Of a stretch of 64,000 nucleotides of DNA, positions 14,922 to 26,872 are shown in pieces. Source of the DNA: Bryoerythrophyllum caledonicum (lineage: Eukaryota > Streptophyta > Bryopsida > Pottiales > Pottiaceae); NCBI GenBank assembly GCA_963971425.1, contig OZ020519.1, positions 24,716,786-24,780,785 on the forward strand, read 5' to 3'. The translations under genes and the position numbers were made by a program. Each line of letters opens with the position of its first letter. Within the stretch, counting starts at the first letter, position 1. The notes below the pieces were generated by a model. The model saw nothing but the letters and a program-made list of their open reading frames with translations, had not been told where the DNA came from and ran no database searches.

Positions 14922-15161
14922 CCCAGCCCACTACACTAAAATTGAGAATTAGTGTTAAGCACAGTAAATGATCTAAAATGTTAATAAGTTTTTACTTGTG
15001 ATGAATGTTTTTACGAACAATGTTTACAATGATTCCCCTCGTTGAATAGTATCTGTAGATGTGCTCATAGTAAAATCCTTCATCTAAAGTAAAAACTTAT
15101 AGCATTTACAAATGAATTAGTGTGGTTACACTAATTCTCAATTTTAGTGTAATGGACTGGG
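14922..15161. mobile_element. MITE with ~33-bp terminal inverted repeats
   Basis: The left end CCCAGCCCACTACAC and the right end GTGTAATGGACTGGG are inverted copies; similarity continues for about 33 bp through AAAATTGAGAATTAGTGT. Length is about 240 bp with no coding capacity. It lies about 470 bp upstream of the receptor-kinase ATG. Confidence 0.7.
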
Positions 15162-15495
15162 AAAACAAAATAATGAACCAATCACAAGTGATTCTCAATA
15201 AAGTAGATACTAAAATTATATATGACATCTTTGTCTTTTCTCAAAATCATCTAAACTAATAATTTTCTTGTTATTTCTTGGGGTTTAAAGAGCTCTCTAA
15301 ACTTGTGATTTTTCTAGTTTACTCATCACCCGCACTCTAAAAGTAAGCATGTTTCATCTATTTTATAGTTTATCAAAGGCTTTCCTAGTATCCAATGGGG
15401 ATCCTCCTAGAGATTTTTAAAATTCCATATAGTCATCAATCTTAGATGATTTTGAAAGTAGACAATAATGCTTATATGCTTTTGATTTCCAATAT

Positions 15496-16450
15496 TTTAA
15501 CTCCTAAAAGACCGTGACAATTTCACACTAAGGACACTTCAAAATTTGTTGATTCTAGTGCAATGAGTAAGGGAGGAAACAAAAACTTTTATTGATATTT
15601 TTGACCGTAGAATCTCAGTTCAAACTCTTCAAGTAACATACACACGTAATTCCATAAACTTTGACTGCACGGATTGAAAGATTACAGTGTTTGAAGTCAA
15701 GAAAATTGTTCGTTTTCTTCCTTGCGTTGAGTGGATGAGCAAACTTTGACTTCACTTGGTATCAAATTTTTGCACTAAACAAGGTCTTAATCAATCACCA
15801 TTGTGTTAAGCATGATGTAAATTCCTTCATACACCGGTTTTTAGAGGTAAAGAAGGCGTGTAGCATATTCAAACAAGTGTGCAAGGAGTAGAGGTTCAAA
15901 AATTGTCCATTTCTCATTTTATTTTCTTGTGAACTTAATATGTTTTAGAATGATAATCCAAACAACCAATAGGAAGGTTTTCATCACATATTGTTGTCAA
16001 GAAAATAAAAAGTGAAAAATATGAAGATAGAAACATAGGTTTTGTATAGAAAAGAAGTAGTCTTTTTGGTACCTTGCCCAACATTGTGTGAAAATGTTTG
16101 ACTTGGGTAAAAATGATATTAACACCAAAGACAAAAAAGGGTAATAGAATTTTCAAAGAAAATGATACTCTTTAACTGAATGGAAAACCTTAATGTCAAT
16201 AGAAACTTGTAGCATCATTTTTGGTGATGCCCAAAGTCCGGAATTTTACACTTAGAACAACATTATTTGGTTTTTGAAGGTTTGGTGTGAAAAAAATTTA
16301 TATTACCATAAAGCTACTACTATGCCATATCTTCAGAATTTAAAAAAAAAAAACGTGACAAAATTGAGACCATAGGAACTTGCCCAAAATGAAAAAAATC
16401 TTGCGAGGAAATTGGTCCTCCAAGGGTTAATTTATAATGATTTGTAATTA
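15496..16450 (+). repeat. Dispersed ~1-kb repeat, copy A
   Basis: This stretch is similar along its length to 52155-53250 in the same orientation. Shared landmarks include CACGGATTGAAAGATT, GTTGAGTGGAT and TAAGCATGATGT. Parts recur inverted at about 55.6-56.2 kb. It contains no recognisable protein and may be non-autonomous or an internal fragment of a larger element. Confidence 0.65.
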
Positions 16451-17274
16451 ATTCATTATTTTTTTTTTGAGTGTTTTTGGGAAGGAGTACAAACTTCATG
16501 GACTTTGTATTAGATTTAGCATGGGCTTGCACCAAGTTCCACCATGGGCTAGGGTAATTACAAAGTAGAAGAAGAACTCCAGTACCGGAAGGGTGCCGAA
16601 GTGAATAAAGATTTTGTTTGTTCCACCACTATATCCATGTCCAGGCCCAGACATAGATTTAGCAGTATAAAACTAATTCCTCCTCTCGAGGGTAGACACT
16701 CTATAACTAGTTACCTGTAATCAGTTACCTGTAACCAACAACCAATGACCAAGACCAAGGATCAGTTGGAGCCACAAAGCTCCATTCCAAGGGATGATTA
16801 TACACAATTACACACATTGGTAGCTAGATATTAAATCTTCTCATTTGTTACGCGACACGGGAGCCAATATCTTGAGTTTTTCTTCACAATACTTTTCACT
16901 GTAATTATTTATTAGTATAGACATATTATTATTTTATCATTTATTATTATAATAAATACACCAGACACGACATATTAATATATTATGATGATAAAACTAG
17001 CAGCCACTATACTAACAATGGTATTAAGTGTGGCTTAATATAATGTCACTTACTTCACTATATAGCTCATTCCGAATTCAAACAAGTTGAAATCTAGTAT
17101 AAGTTATTATGCTGTACGATATGGTAAATATTAATACAATGTCAAGCCAAGATAGGGGGTTGGCAAAACCTTATACGATATGTACGCATGCAAATTTTTT
17201 CCTATTCCAAAATTTAAATGAAAGTTAGCAAATAGTGGTAGATCTAAATTTAGTATTAATCACATTTAGGCCTT

Positions 17275-17900
17275 TGTTGACATTTGATGTTTGTGTTTGT
17301 ATCTTATGTTGCCAACAATACTAAAAACCATAGATAATGTAGTTCCTTTGTGGCTCTCAAGGGTTCCCTAGATAAACTTTGTGTGGGATGTTCCCAAAAT
17401 TGTTGACACAATATTAATGTGGATTAATAAAAAGCAGGGTTGTCTACATAGACGGACAATCAGATGGACAGGACGGACAACACCTTTACCAGACAAATGC
17501 CTAGAATATTCCAAAGAACAGTCCCCAAATATATAGGAATATTCACAAATATTCTAGAATATACCAGAATATTATAGAATATTCTTTACCAGACGGAAAA
17601 CAGCCTCTATCGGACAGAAAGCCAGACAGACGAAAACTACCGGATGGACGAACACTGGAACAACCATGACAAAAAGGTGGCGGTGAGTGGTGGGAGGTGG
17701 CAGTCAGCGGCGAGGAGTGGAGCCATTTCAACACGTGTCGCAATGCTCACTACCACCGAGTCACCTCCACTCACAAGTCACCACCATTAATTTTGTTCCA
17801 AAACCAAAATTGATACAGTTCACAACATTTTTCACCCACATTACCAATGCATCCACATTATATTTAAGCATTTGGTGTATGTAATTTACTACAATACTTA
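17275..17900 (+). mobile_element. MITE-like repeat, copy 1, with an inserted segment
   Basis: Both flanks resemble the repeat at 21645-22010: a part with ATTAATGTGGAT and a part with TTTCACCCACATTACCAATG followed by TTTGGTGTA. The middle, about 17435-17660, is extra. It opens with GGGTTGTCTACATAGAC, a motif also found at 26098, and is rich in GGACGGAC-type words, so it may be a later insertion. Confidence 0.5.
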
Positions 17901-17960
17901 AATAATTTACTACAATAATGGTACCATATTTCCTACATACTTGAATGAAAATATTTTAAC

Positions 17961-20245
17961 ATTGAATTGGTAATGGAAGCGGGTATACAGTGTGCCTGGC
18001 TCCTAGAGTCAAGCCAGACGCGTCCATGCATATTCTTACGGTGCATGCAAGTCTGCACACAAGCTGACGTCCTCTCATACGTGCACACCAACCGTGGAAG
18101 ATATTACATGAACTGGTTCCGGCCACCGAGTCGTGCCAGATTTGTTTTTCATTCTTCTGGGCTTTCGGAGTGCGGACATCAAGTAGGCTACATGACCGCA
18201 GTTGCGATGGGCGCTGTGCCACACTCAACCGAGTGACTCCACCGAAATCACCACGGAAACCGACACCAGCCTGATGAGCTGAGTCTCAAATCTGGATGAA
18301 GATATCCATGGAGCAAATGAGAACCCTGTGCAAATTAGTGGCGCGAATTGAGCGCAGCCTGAGCTTGTCTGTGGCTGTCGGACTCGTGGCGCTCCCAACA
18401 AGGCCAAGTTTCAGAAGGATGATCATTGATGATCCGGCCTTTGACCCTTGATCATGAGTCATTAGATTTTTCCTGAAAGTCACCAAAATACACAGGACAG
18501 TCACTCCCAATCTTGCGGTCTTATGTTAGTAATTGGGACCACATGCACATGGTGACTTGGCTTGGGAAAGGTGTGGGGGAACTATTGGTCAAGTCTTTGA
18601 GAATTTAGGGTACTCTGGGGGAGCTTTTGCTTGCATGGGGTGGGGCCCAAGAGCATTGATTGCCGACTCTGAATATTTTTTTCTAGACAATTAGTGCTAA
18701 GACTCATTAATGAGCCGCCGCCGTATGCGCACATGCACTCACGTCGACACTCTAGCACCGTCTCTCTCGGAGTCCAAAACTGGAATTGCACGATCTCCAT
18801 ACAAAGTGGCTGCATGCACATTGACCTGTGGTGCCCTCTTCAAGCATCGCTGCATCATCGCTCCACTTTGCATTGTTGCATTATCGCTCCACTCTGCTCC
18901 ACTTTGCATCGCTACATCATGGCTCCATCATCGCTCCACTTCGCATCGCTGCATCATTGCTCCACTCGCATGGTCAGGTTTGAAAGAAATTGGTTCGGTT
19001 TTAATTGGCTTTGTTTTTCTGGGTTTTTATGATGTTTGAATTAGGTGTTGGCTGAAGTGGAGCACAAGCTTGCAGGAGCAAGGAAGCGGAGCACGATCAA
19101 GTTATTTGAATTATGCGTTACGGTTGAAGTGGAGCATGGCAATGCTCTCTAGTCACAGCGGTGCTGTTGTGCTACCAATGTTGGAATCTGTCACTCATGG
19201 TGGCACATATTCAAAATTGTAAACTAAAATTGTTATTTCACAATTTCCTTTCAATTTTTTTTGTCTTTAATAACACTAAATGTAGACTCGTAGAGGTAGT
19301 AAAACTCCAAAGTTACAATTCTCTACATTTAGTGTTAATTTTGACATTTAGTGTTAAAACATTATCATAATTGTTGACATATTGTGTTAAGGTTCGTAAT
19401 TAGTGTTTCAAACACTAAATGCCAATTCTAGTGTAGTTTGGCGTTTATTAATTAGAAAAATGCTTGCCAAATTAAGTGAAAAAATATTTAATGAAATTGT
19501 CGAAACTAAAGAAAATATATATTTACAGATTTTGTCACATTGGAAAGCATCAAAGGGGAGTGGGGCTTGGAAAAGTCTCCCTTCAAGGTTATGCATGCAT
19601 GGAGGCTTTGATTTAGAACCCCAAGGTCTTGGGTTCAAGGTCCATTGTCGTCCGATATGCTAAATATAGTAATATGTGATTTCTTGCCAAAAATTAATTT
19701 ATTTTTATTTTGGATGCCTATTAATTAATTAATTTCTTCAATAATGACTCATGATCAAGGGTCAAAGGCCGGATCATCAATGATCATCCTTCTGAAACTT
19801 GGCCTTGTTGGGAGCGCCACGAGTCCGACAGCCACAGACAAGCTCAGGCTGCGCTCAATTCGCGCCACTAATTTGCACAGGGTTCTCATTTGCTCCATGG
19901 ATATCTTCATCCAGATTTGAGACTCAGCTCATCAGGCTGGTGTCGGTTTCCGTGGTGATTTCGGTGGAGTCACTCGGTTGAGTGTGGCACAGCGCCCATC
20001 GCAACTGCGGTCATGTAGCCTACTTGATGTCCGCACTCCGAAAGCCCAGAAGAATGAAAAACAAATCTGGCACGACTCGGTGGCCGGAACCAGTTCATGT
20101 AATATCTTCCACGGTTGGTGTGCACGTATGAGAGGACGTCAGCTTGTGTGCAGACTTGCATGCACCGTAAGAATATGCATGGACGCGTCTGGCTTGACTC
20201 TAGGAGCCAGGCACACTGTATACCCGCTTCCATTACCAATTCAAT
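17961..20245. mobile_element. Foldback element with 504-bp inverted arms
   Basis: The left arm (17961-18464) and right arm (19742-20245) are inverted copies of the same length. A 60-residue and an 89-residue translation are identical between arms, so divergence is very low. The 1277-bp interior holds no recognisable transposase; it includes a low-complexity tract at 18840-18970 built from words like CGCTCCACTTTGCATCG. I found no obvious target-site duplication beside the outer ends. A MULE-like or other foldback transposon, or a recent inverted duplication, would fit. Confidence 0.75.
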
Positions 20246-21644
20246 AGAGATAAACATGAAGTATGGACAGAAGAGGGAAGTATAGTATATGAAATGAAGG
20301 CACATAACTCCTCTACCCTCTCAGATTGACGAATTTGTACCTCGTACCCAAATTTTCAAGCAACGCGGTACACCCATAGGATATGGAACCTGGGACCACC
20401 TCCTTGTGCGAAGGGATTTCCCTTAGAGCATCTCCAATCTTGATAGGAGAAACTCCATGGTAGGCTGGGAGATTCCTGTTAGGAGCGGAGACAGGAGTGT
20501 CAAGGGGGGTGTCACGGGCAGGGAAAATCAACATCGGAAGGGAGGAGGGGACGGGATGGGTGGGGAAATGGTGAAGGGCCGGGGGAAGAAGCGTATGATA
20601 GGATGCCAACTGACATGACGCGATGTGAGCCGCGTGGCAAAAGCGCAGTGGTTGGGCAAGATGGAGAATGTTGGAGAGGGGACGACAAATTGTGTAGATT
20701 CATTGTTGTGGAGGCAGAATGACCCGGACTAGGCAGAGCCGGATCCCGTTTCCCTATCCGCAATACAGACCATTTCCTAAAAAACCATTATCAAGGCAAA
20801 TGTGCCAGGGCCCCGTGCCCTAGTGAAGATGCTCTTATAAGTCAAACCTAGCCATGTTCCCCCGTACTTGCACCCACTAAAGGCATGTTCTCATCTAAGG
20901 TAGAGGCACCCAAATCCGATCAGTTAAGGCACTTGAGGACTCAAATGACATTGTATGTCAAAAACATTTATATAGAAAGATGTGGAATTAGGAATGAAAT
21001 TCAACAAAAAAGATTTCAAATTTAATCACAAAGATTTGGAATTGATGTAGAATTTAAAAGCCCAAAAACCACCGGAGACCATAATCAAGTTGTAGAGTAG
21101 GTGAGATTTGGTGCCCTCCTTTGCCCAATGCCAACAAGTGAGAGTGAGTAAAAGAGAGAAGACATGCCATGGATAACCAACTCATGGAGGGTACCCAATG
21201 TTGATCGGCCTTCTATTGACTTTCGAGGCAAGGCCACCAATGCGAGCTCAATTGAGGTGGAGCAACCCAAAATTGCACACTTCATGACCCAATGCCCATA
21301 ATGACTGGAGTTTTCAGATTTTGGGTTATCAACTTTGGGTCACTTCATGCACCATTTCATGCATTTACCATTTTCATGCACCATTCTATGCATTCTCTAC
21401 TAATCGAAATTGGGTGGCCAATCAGAATTGGGTGCCTCTACCTTAGTGGTTGTGCTCACCTCCAAAATTTTAGAACCACTGTTTGACTCCAAAAGAAAAC
21501 AATAGTCATTACATTGTTAGTTGAAACACAAGAGTACGGGTCGGGGGCAAAGGTCAGCTGATATGCTTGTTTGTTCCTTGTCATTTCCATCAAAGTGATT
21601 CCCATCAAAGTTAATTGTTCTTCCTATCCACCACACCAAACACA

Positions 21645-22010
21645 ACATATAGTGTGGGCCAGACTATTTCAAAATACCTACCCTATTTCCAGTATACGCA
21701 AATTGTAGTGGTCCACCTCAATTCTCAATCCACATTAAAACATGTACCTCAGAAAATATTGTCGGATGTTTCAAATTGTTGTCACAAAATTAATGTGGAT
21801 TATCCGATTATGAAGAGGTGGCGGCAAGTGATGAGGAGTCGAAGATATTTGGTAGTGAGTGGCGGTGCGGTAGCAAAGAATGGCATGACACATGTTGAAA
21901 TGTGTCCACATCAATTGTGATCAAAACCAAAGTTGATGTGGCCCACATCAACTTTCACCCACATTACCAATGAAGCCACACTACATTCACTATTTGGTGT
22001 AGTACATACC
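21645..22010 (+). mobile_element. MITE-like repeat, copy 2
   Basis: It begins TATAGTGTGGGCCAGAC and ends near TTTGGTGTAGTACAT. It shares internal sequence with 17275-17900 (same strand) and 60845-61190 (opposite strand), including words such as CACCCACATTACCAATG. It has no coding capacity. Confidence 0.55.
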
Positions 22011-22992
22011 ACTATTCAAACTACCATGCACAAATTTTTCTAATATTCTATTTTAATATAAACTACTACTTAAATAGTGAAAAATCCACATATAACCAAT
22101 GTTGATATCTATGCCAACTCAGCGGCAAAACAAACTTCCACATCACCAAAAAACCTACCATAATTTGTTTAATAGTGGGAATGTGCATATACATACCACT
22201 CCTTTACTAGCATTTATGGTGATCTCAACCACTAGATGAGAATAGGCCCCTTCAGATTTGGTTGCCCTTAACCCAAGAATGCCTAAGAAGCCAAAAAGTG
22301 GCTTCACATATGACATTTGAGGATAATATTCAATATAAATGACCGTTCATCATCCGTTTCTTCTTGCGTAGAGTTCATTGATTGTGTAAGTATTAGATGA
22401 TGTTGAAAATTGCCTCATCAAGGTAATCGTGTTATATCTAAAAAAGAAAATGTAGGCAACATAGATCTCAATGTAGTGAATTTTAGAAACTTCTAGCTCT
22501 AATTCTAAATTTGAATTTGAGTCAGTTAGGTGATGTTTTTTGAACTTGAGCCTAGCCACTGAAATGAAGTTTATGAAGTCTAGTTTCCATTCCAATTTGA
22601 AATGTTGAAAAATACATAAAATTGAATACGTTATTGCAATTTGAACTTTGGGCCAATAACCATGGTTGACAAATTTTCTAATTTTAATTGAACACGGAAG
22701 TTTCATTTTCACCACAAATTTTGGCAATATAATGTACACCTTTGGTGGAGTTTTCAGAATTTTTGAGCATATTTTGTATTGGATATGGATTTTCTTCACT
22801 ATTTCTTCAATAAATCACAATAATTTCAAAATTTCACAAACAAATATGTGATTTTTGTGACACAAACAAAACATGTGATCTCATCTTTGAAAAATGAAAT
22901 GAAATTTTTTTCACTTAAATTTGATGAAAATTCAGAGCACACAATAGAATGGAAATTCCAAAATTGAAATTGATGCCAAGGTCAGAGGCTCC

Positions 22993-23290
22993 ATCCTTTA
23001 GGGGATCCCTTTATTTACCCCGATCGAGCGTTGCACCAAACCTCAACCTTGAGTGGGTCCAATTTTCTGGCCTTCTCACTTTCAGGGCTCTAGAGGCTTT
23101 TTCTGAATTTTTGCTAGAATTAGGACCTGCAGCCCCTCACTACCACAGAAAAGCCTCACCGTATATCAAATAGGGCCACCCTGCCTCCAACAAAAAAATA
23201 GGGGCCGGTTTTGTCCCCTACCCTCCCGAGCCTGAGGCCTGGTGCAACACTCAACCCGGGGTAGTTAGTGGGACCCCTTTAGGGGGTTTA
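22993..23290. mobile_element. MITE just upstream of the cysteine-rich peptide gene
   Basis: The ends are inverted copies for about 55 bp: CCTTTAGGGGATCCC and GCGTTGCACCA on the left match GGGACCCCTTTAGG and TGGTGCAACACTC on the right. There is no coding capacity. The right end is only about 90 bp upstream of the TATA-like box at 23377. Confidence 0.65.
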
Positions 23291-23376
23291 GCATTCTAGG
23301 ATACGTACTGTCTGTAGGAGCCCTGTGCTGCGCGTGCGAAGCCAAGTGCACTGACCGAAAGTGCAACGCAGCCTAG

Positions 23377-23383
23377 TATATAA
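23377..23383 (+). promoter_or_regulatory. TATA-like box of the cysteine-rich peptide gene
   Basis: TATATAA lies about 120 bp upstream of the favoured ATG (23501), in a GC-richer stretch. The position suits a core promoter with a leader of roughly 90 bases. Inferred from motif and spacing only. Confidence 0.5.
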
Positions 23384-23500
23384 CTCACCTCTCCAGTTCC
23401 GGATTCTCCAGCACTACCAGTACTTGCGTCCCAATCACCCTGCGTGTCCCTCCAAGCAGTCCAACTAATTCTGCCACAGCGTAGTTCAGCGACGAAGGCC

Positions 23501-23797
23501 ATGAAGAACCAGCCGCTCTTAGTCCTGGCGATGACACTACCGGTGTTGTTGCTGCTGTGTCATGTCCATGTGATTGCAGGCACGGCGCTGGTCGGGGCTC
23601 ACAGGCGCATGTTACAGGACGACACCCCCCCATCGTTCTACGACTCGCCAACGGGTAACTTCCCGAACGGTTGCCCTGACCCTAGTGACACTTGTTATGA
23701 CGGACACGCTTGCACGTCCAAAAGCAGCTGCTACAGCAACAGTTGCGACGAAACCAAACATGTCTGCTGCGGAATTGTGGTCCGGTGCACCGTATGA
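23501..23797 (+). CDS. Small secreted cysteine-rich peptide (98 aa)
   Basis: Single-exon ORF. I prefer the ATG at 23501 over the in-frame one at 23444, because the protein then begins MKNQPLLVLAM followed by a strongly hydrophobic stretch, a typical signal peptide. The mature part carries eight cysteines in its last ~45 residues, spaced C-x6-C-x5-C-x5-C-x4-C-x6-C-C-x5-C. That layout suggests a disulfide-bonded apoplastic peptide, such as a defence or signalling peptide, but I do not recognise the family. A TATA-like box at 23377 and a MITE ending near 23290 lie upstream. There are no frame breaks. Function is unknown. Confidence 0.6.
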   Translation: MKNQPLLVLAMTLPVLLLLCHVHVIAGTALVGAHRRMLQDDTPPSFYDSPTGNFPNGCPDPSDTCYDGHACTSKSSCYSNSCDETKHVCCGIVVRCTV

Positions 23798-26100
23798 TAT
23801 AGCTTGTTTTCCAGAGTACAGTACATCGCGATCCAGACTTCGATCCGATCTGATTTTCCTCCAGTGAGTTAGAAAATGCCTGCGTGGAGACTCGAGTACT
23901 ATTACCGACAGATATCGTGTTTCAGACTGGCTGAACGAGGAACGTGTTGGTGGATTCCTCTTCCAGCGTGCTTTCGGTACTTGTGGTGACGATAGTTGAT
24001 ATAGCAAATAGAAGGCTGAAGCCTGTAAGAATCTTGAAACTGTTTGGATTTTCGGATACACGTATGTATCTCTCGGAGGCTCTTTTGTACTGGCCTTGCA
24101 TGGCCCTTTCAAGACTATGTGAAGTAAAGTCAGGATGAACTTCTCTTGCGTAAGACTTCTTGTTCAGTAGAATGAGTCTTGGTATTACTAAGCTATGCCC
24201 CGATCACAGAACGTCCAAGAGGCTGTCTGTACAGTCCCCTTCAGTTGACACGTACTTCCATTGAAAGACACGACCTTCCATTGAAAACTCCCAAAACTAT
24301 GAAGAAGTAGCAAATTTGACTTGTCACTACAACCTCAAAAATGCTTTAAATCCAAATCCATGAAGTGCATTGGGAAGGTAGTGGAGTCTACTCTCATGTC
24401 AACAATAAAAATTCCTTGACAAATTGTAGATCACATAACTAAAGAACTTTGATTAGCACACTAGTTACCATGTAGTGTGTCCACCTCGAGCATTCATGAC
24501 ACCCATTACATAAAGCCATGCAAAAATTAGAATATCTATAATCTCCTCACTCGTGTCTTTCCATGCTTGTTGAATGATTTTGATCATCTATTCTTATTTC
24601 TTCAGTAGGACCTCATTTTCTAGGCAACTTTGCAAGTTGTTTTAGCTTGCTCATATAGTGGGCTTTTCTCCAAAGCCTCAAATGCCTATTTGGATGCATT
24701 GGAGCGCCATCTTCCATGGATATAAGGTTGTCGTAGTCCAATGGTTTGTAATTCCCAAAGTTAACCGAAATTAACCTTAAGCGAGCCCACCTAACCATAT
24801 TGTTTTCAGGGATTTTTATCGTGTGTCAAACTTTCTAAATCTAAGAACAATACATACTCAATACCCCAATACATCTGGCAGAATGGTTTCTCCAGTACCT
24901 TAGTGACCGGTAACAAGTAATTACAAATGCTTGATTTATACTTTGTTAAACGTCAGAGTAAGTTTTCGGTAAGTTTTTACAGTGCCTGCACAGTCACTGT
25001 CCTTCGTTCTCGCAGTCCAGAGGCCACAATCTCCACAACCTAACTCTATATCATAAAAGAGTTAAAAGATTGGAGCTAGTTCACCGGCCCTCACAATTTA
25101 CTAGAAAATAGTCCTAGAAACAACCCGGAAAACAGTCCCGGTAAATCGATTATGCAAAGCCGGATTCCAACTACAACCACATCTAATGAATCAAACAAGA
25201 AAGATACAAAAATCAGAACAATCTAGTGCTAAGTAATTTACATAAGCAAGACAACTTTCCACGGGGATCAAGGGATCTCATCCACTACAAGGGTAGAAAA
25301 TCAGGAATACTTCAGATTGAGGCTTAGCCGGGATCTCTTCCTGTATATGAAAACGGAGGATGTCATCCCTCCTCCCCACCAATCCAAACACTTTTCACTT
25401 AAGGGATGCTATCATAAATAGCAGTGGGCTTCCCGGATCCCATCCGGCAAGCAACTCTTCCCAGTCCAACCAGTCAAGGGTTTGAAGTAAATCCTTGATC
25501 TTACTTCACCATCTAGCTTGGATATCCTACTCTCTCCAAAAGCCTTAGGTTACATTCAACCACATAACACTCAACAAGCCACAACCTTGCACATCTTAGT
25601 AAAGACCCACTAAGAGAACTCACTCCCTCCCTCTCTACTCACACAAGCTCAGCAATAACTCTAGACATAAGCAATGAAATCAAGACACAAACAAAGCAAC
25701 AAAGAGAAGAGTACTTAAACCAAGAGCCTAAGGCTGCTTAAGTACACAAAGGCTACTAGTTACTCTCCAAAAACTAGGTCCACAAAAGGTGAAAAACGGC
25801 ATCTAGATCCTAAAATTGAGGATTGCCTAGTCACTAACGGATTACTGATTAGACCGGTAAATCGGAAGACTCCCGGTCCGAGACCGGTAAAAACATACTT
25901 TAACAATAATAGATAGCCGGAGAATTCACTCAAGTGATAGTGATCAGGTGCACAATAGGGCCCCATCGACATCACTACTTCCATCCTAGCATTAATCTAT
26001 TGTGCATAGCAACATCCTATCAACGGATAGGAAAAATTCACAATAACATATAACAAAGGCTCATCTGGAAGACTTATCCGGAAGAGTGGTCTTCTCTAGG
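23798..26100. other. Non-genic region
   Basis: No supported gene. Open frames are short and overlap without domain content. At about 26098 the sequence GGGTTGTCTACATAGAC, followed by GGACGGAC-type repeats, recurs from 17435, suggesting a shared mobile end next to the cluster that starts at 26.2 kb. Confidence 0.45.
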
Positions 26101-26280
26101 GTTGTCTACATAGACAGACAAGGGCCCAAAGACAGCGGACGGACGGACAGTCGGACGGACGGACAACACGAACATCACTTTTTGGCGACCAGTTCCGTGT
26201 AAAAAAAATTACAAATCCTAAATCAAATTTTCAACTTATCCTCTAGTAAAACACGTGTGCACGACACGTCAGACGACTTT

Positions 26281-26655
26281 CCACTTCACATCAAGGGGCG
26301 GGCGCGTGCCTTCGGACCACGCACGTAGCATTTGGGGTCGGACGCGTAGCAACCTGGACTGGGCGTGTTCATGCAGGGCCGGACACGTTCCAATTAGGGT
26401 CGGGCGCGTACCAATTAGGGCCGGGCGCGTATCCCTCAGGGCCGGGCGCGTGCATATCAGGGTCGAGCGCGTACATACAGGGCCGGGTGCGTACCCCTCA
26501 GGGACGGGCACGTGCATATCACGGTCGGGCACGTACCGTCAAGGTTGGGTGCATACCGTTAGGGGCTGGGCGCACAACGTTATGGGCCTGGCACGTACTA
26601 TTGTGGGTCGCGCGCGTACCTACCTATCGAGCGCGCGCGCGCGCTTGTGGAGAGC
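26281..26655 (+). repeat. 21-bp GC-rich tandem array A
   Basis: About 17 imperfect units of 21 bp built on GGCCGGGCGCGTAC plus a variable tail. It is very rich in CpG and GCGC. Unlike arrays B-D, it does not lie upstream of a recognisable minus-strand gene; it is beyond the 3' end of the hAT gene. It may mark the edge of the element or a lost gene's promoter. Confidence 0.8.
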
Positions 26656-26872
26656 GTTTGCGCCTCAAAGAGACTAAGGTAGAAAGAATTTGAAAGAATA
26701 CAATTGTACAAGGGTGGTCTAAGATTAAAATTAATTATTACAATGTAGTGCCTTCATGAATGGGCACTCTCAACACCAAGTACATATTTTAAGCCACGGT
26801 ACTATTGTACCATGCAATCACCACACCACTAAATGTAGTTTTAACTTGTAGTACCCTTGTGTCCGTCATCTT

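Noticed and set aside
18225..18407. Sixty-residue ORF repeated in both foldback arms
   Set aside because: Identical because the arms are identical; no domain, and a shorter shadow exists on the other strand.
26255..26693. Open frames over the first GC-rich array
   Set aside because: Same tandem-repeat artefact; no conserved domain and open in opposite frames.
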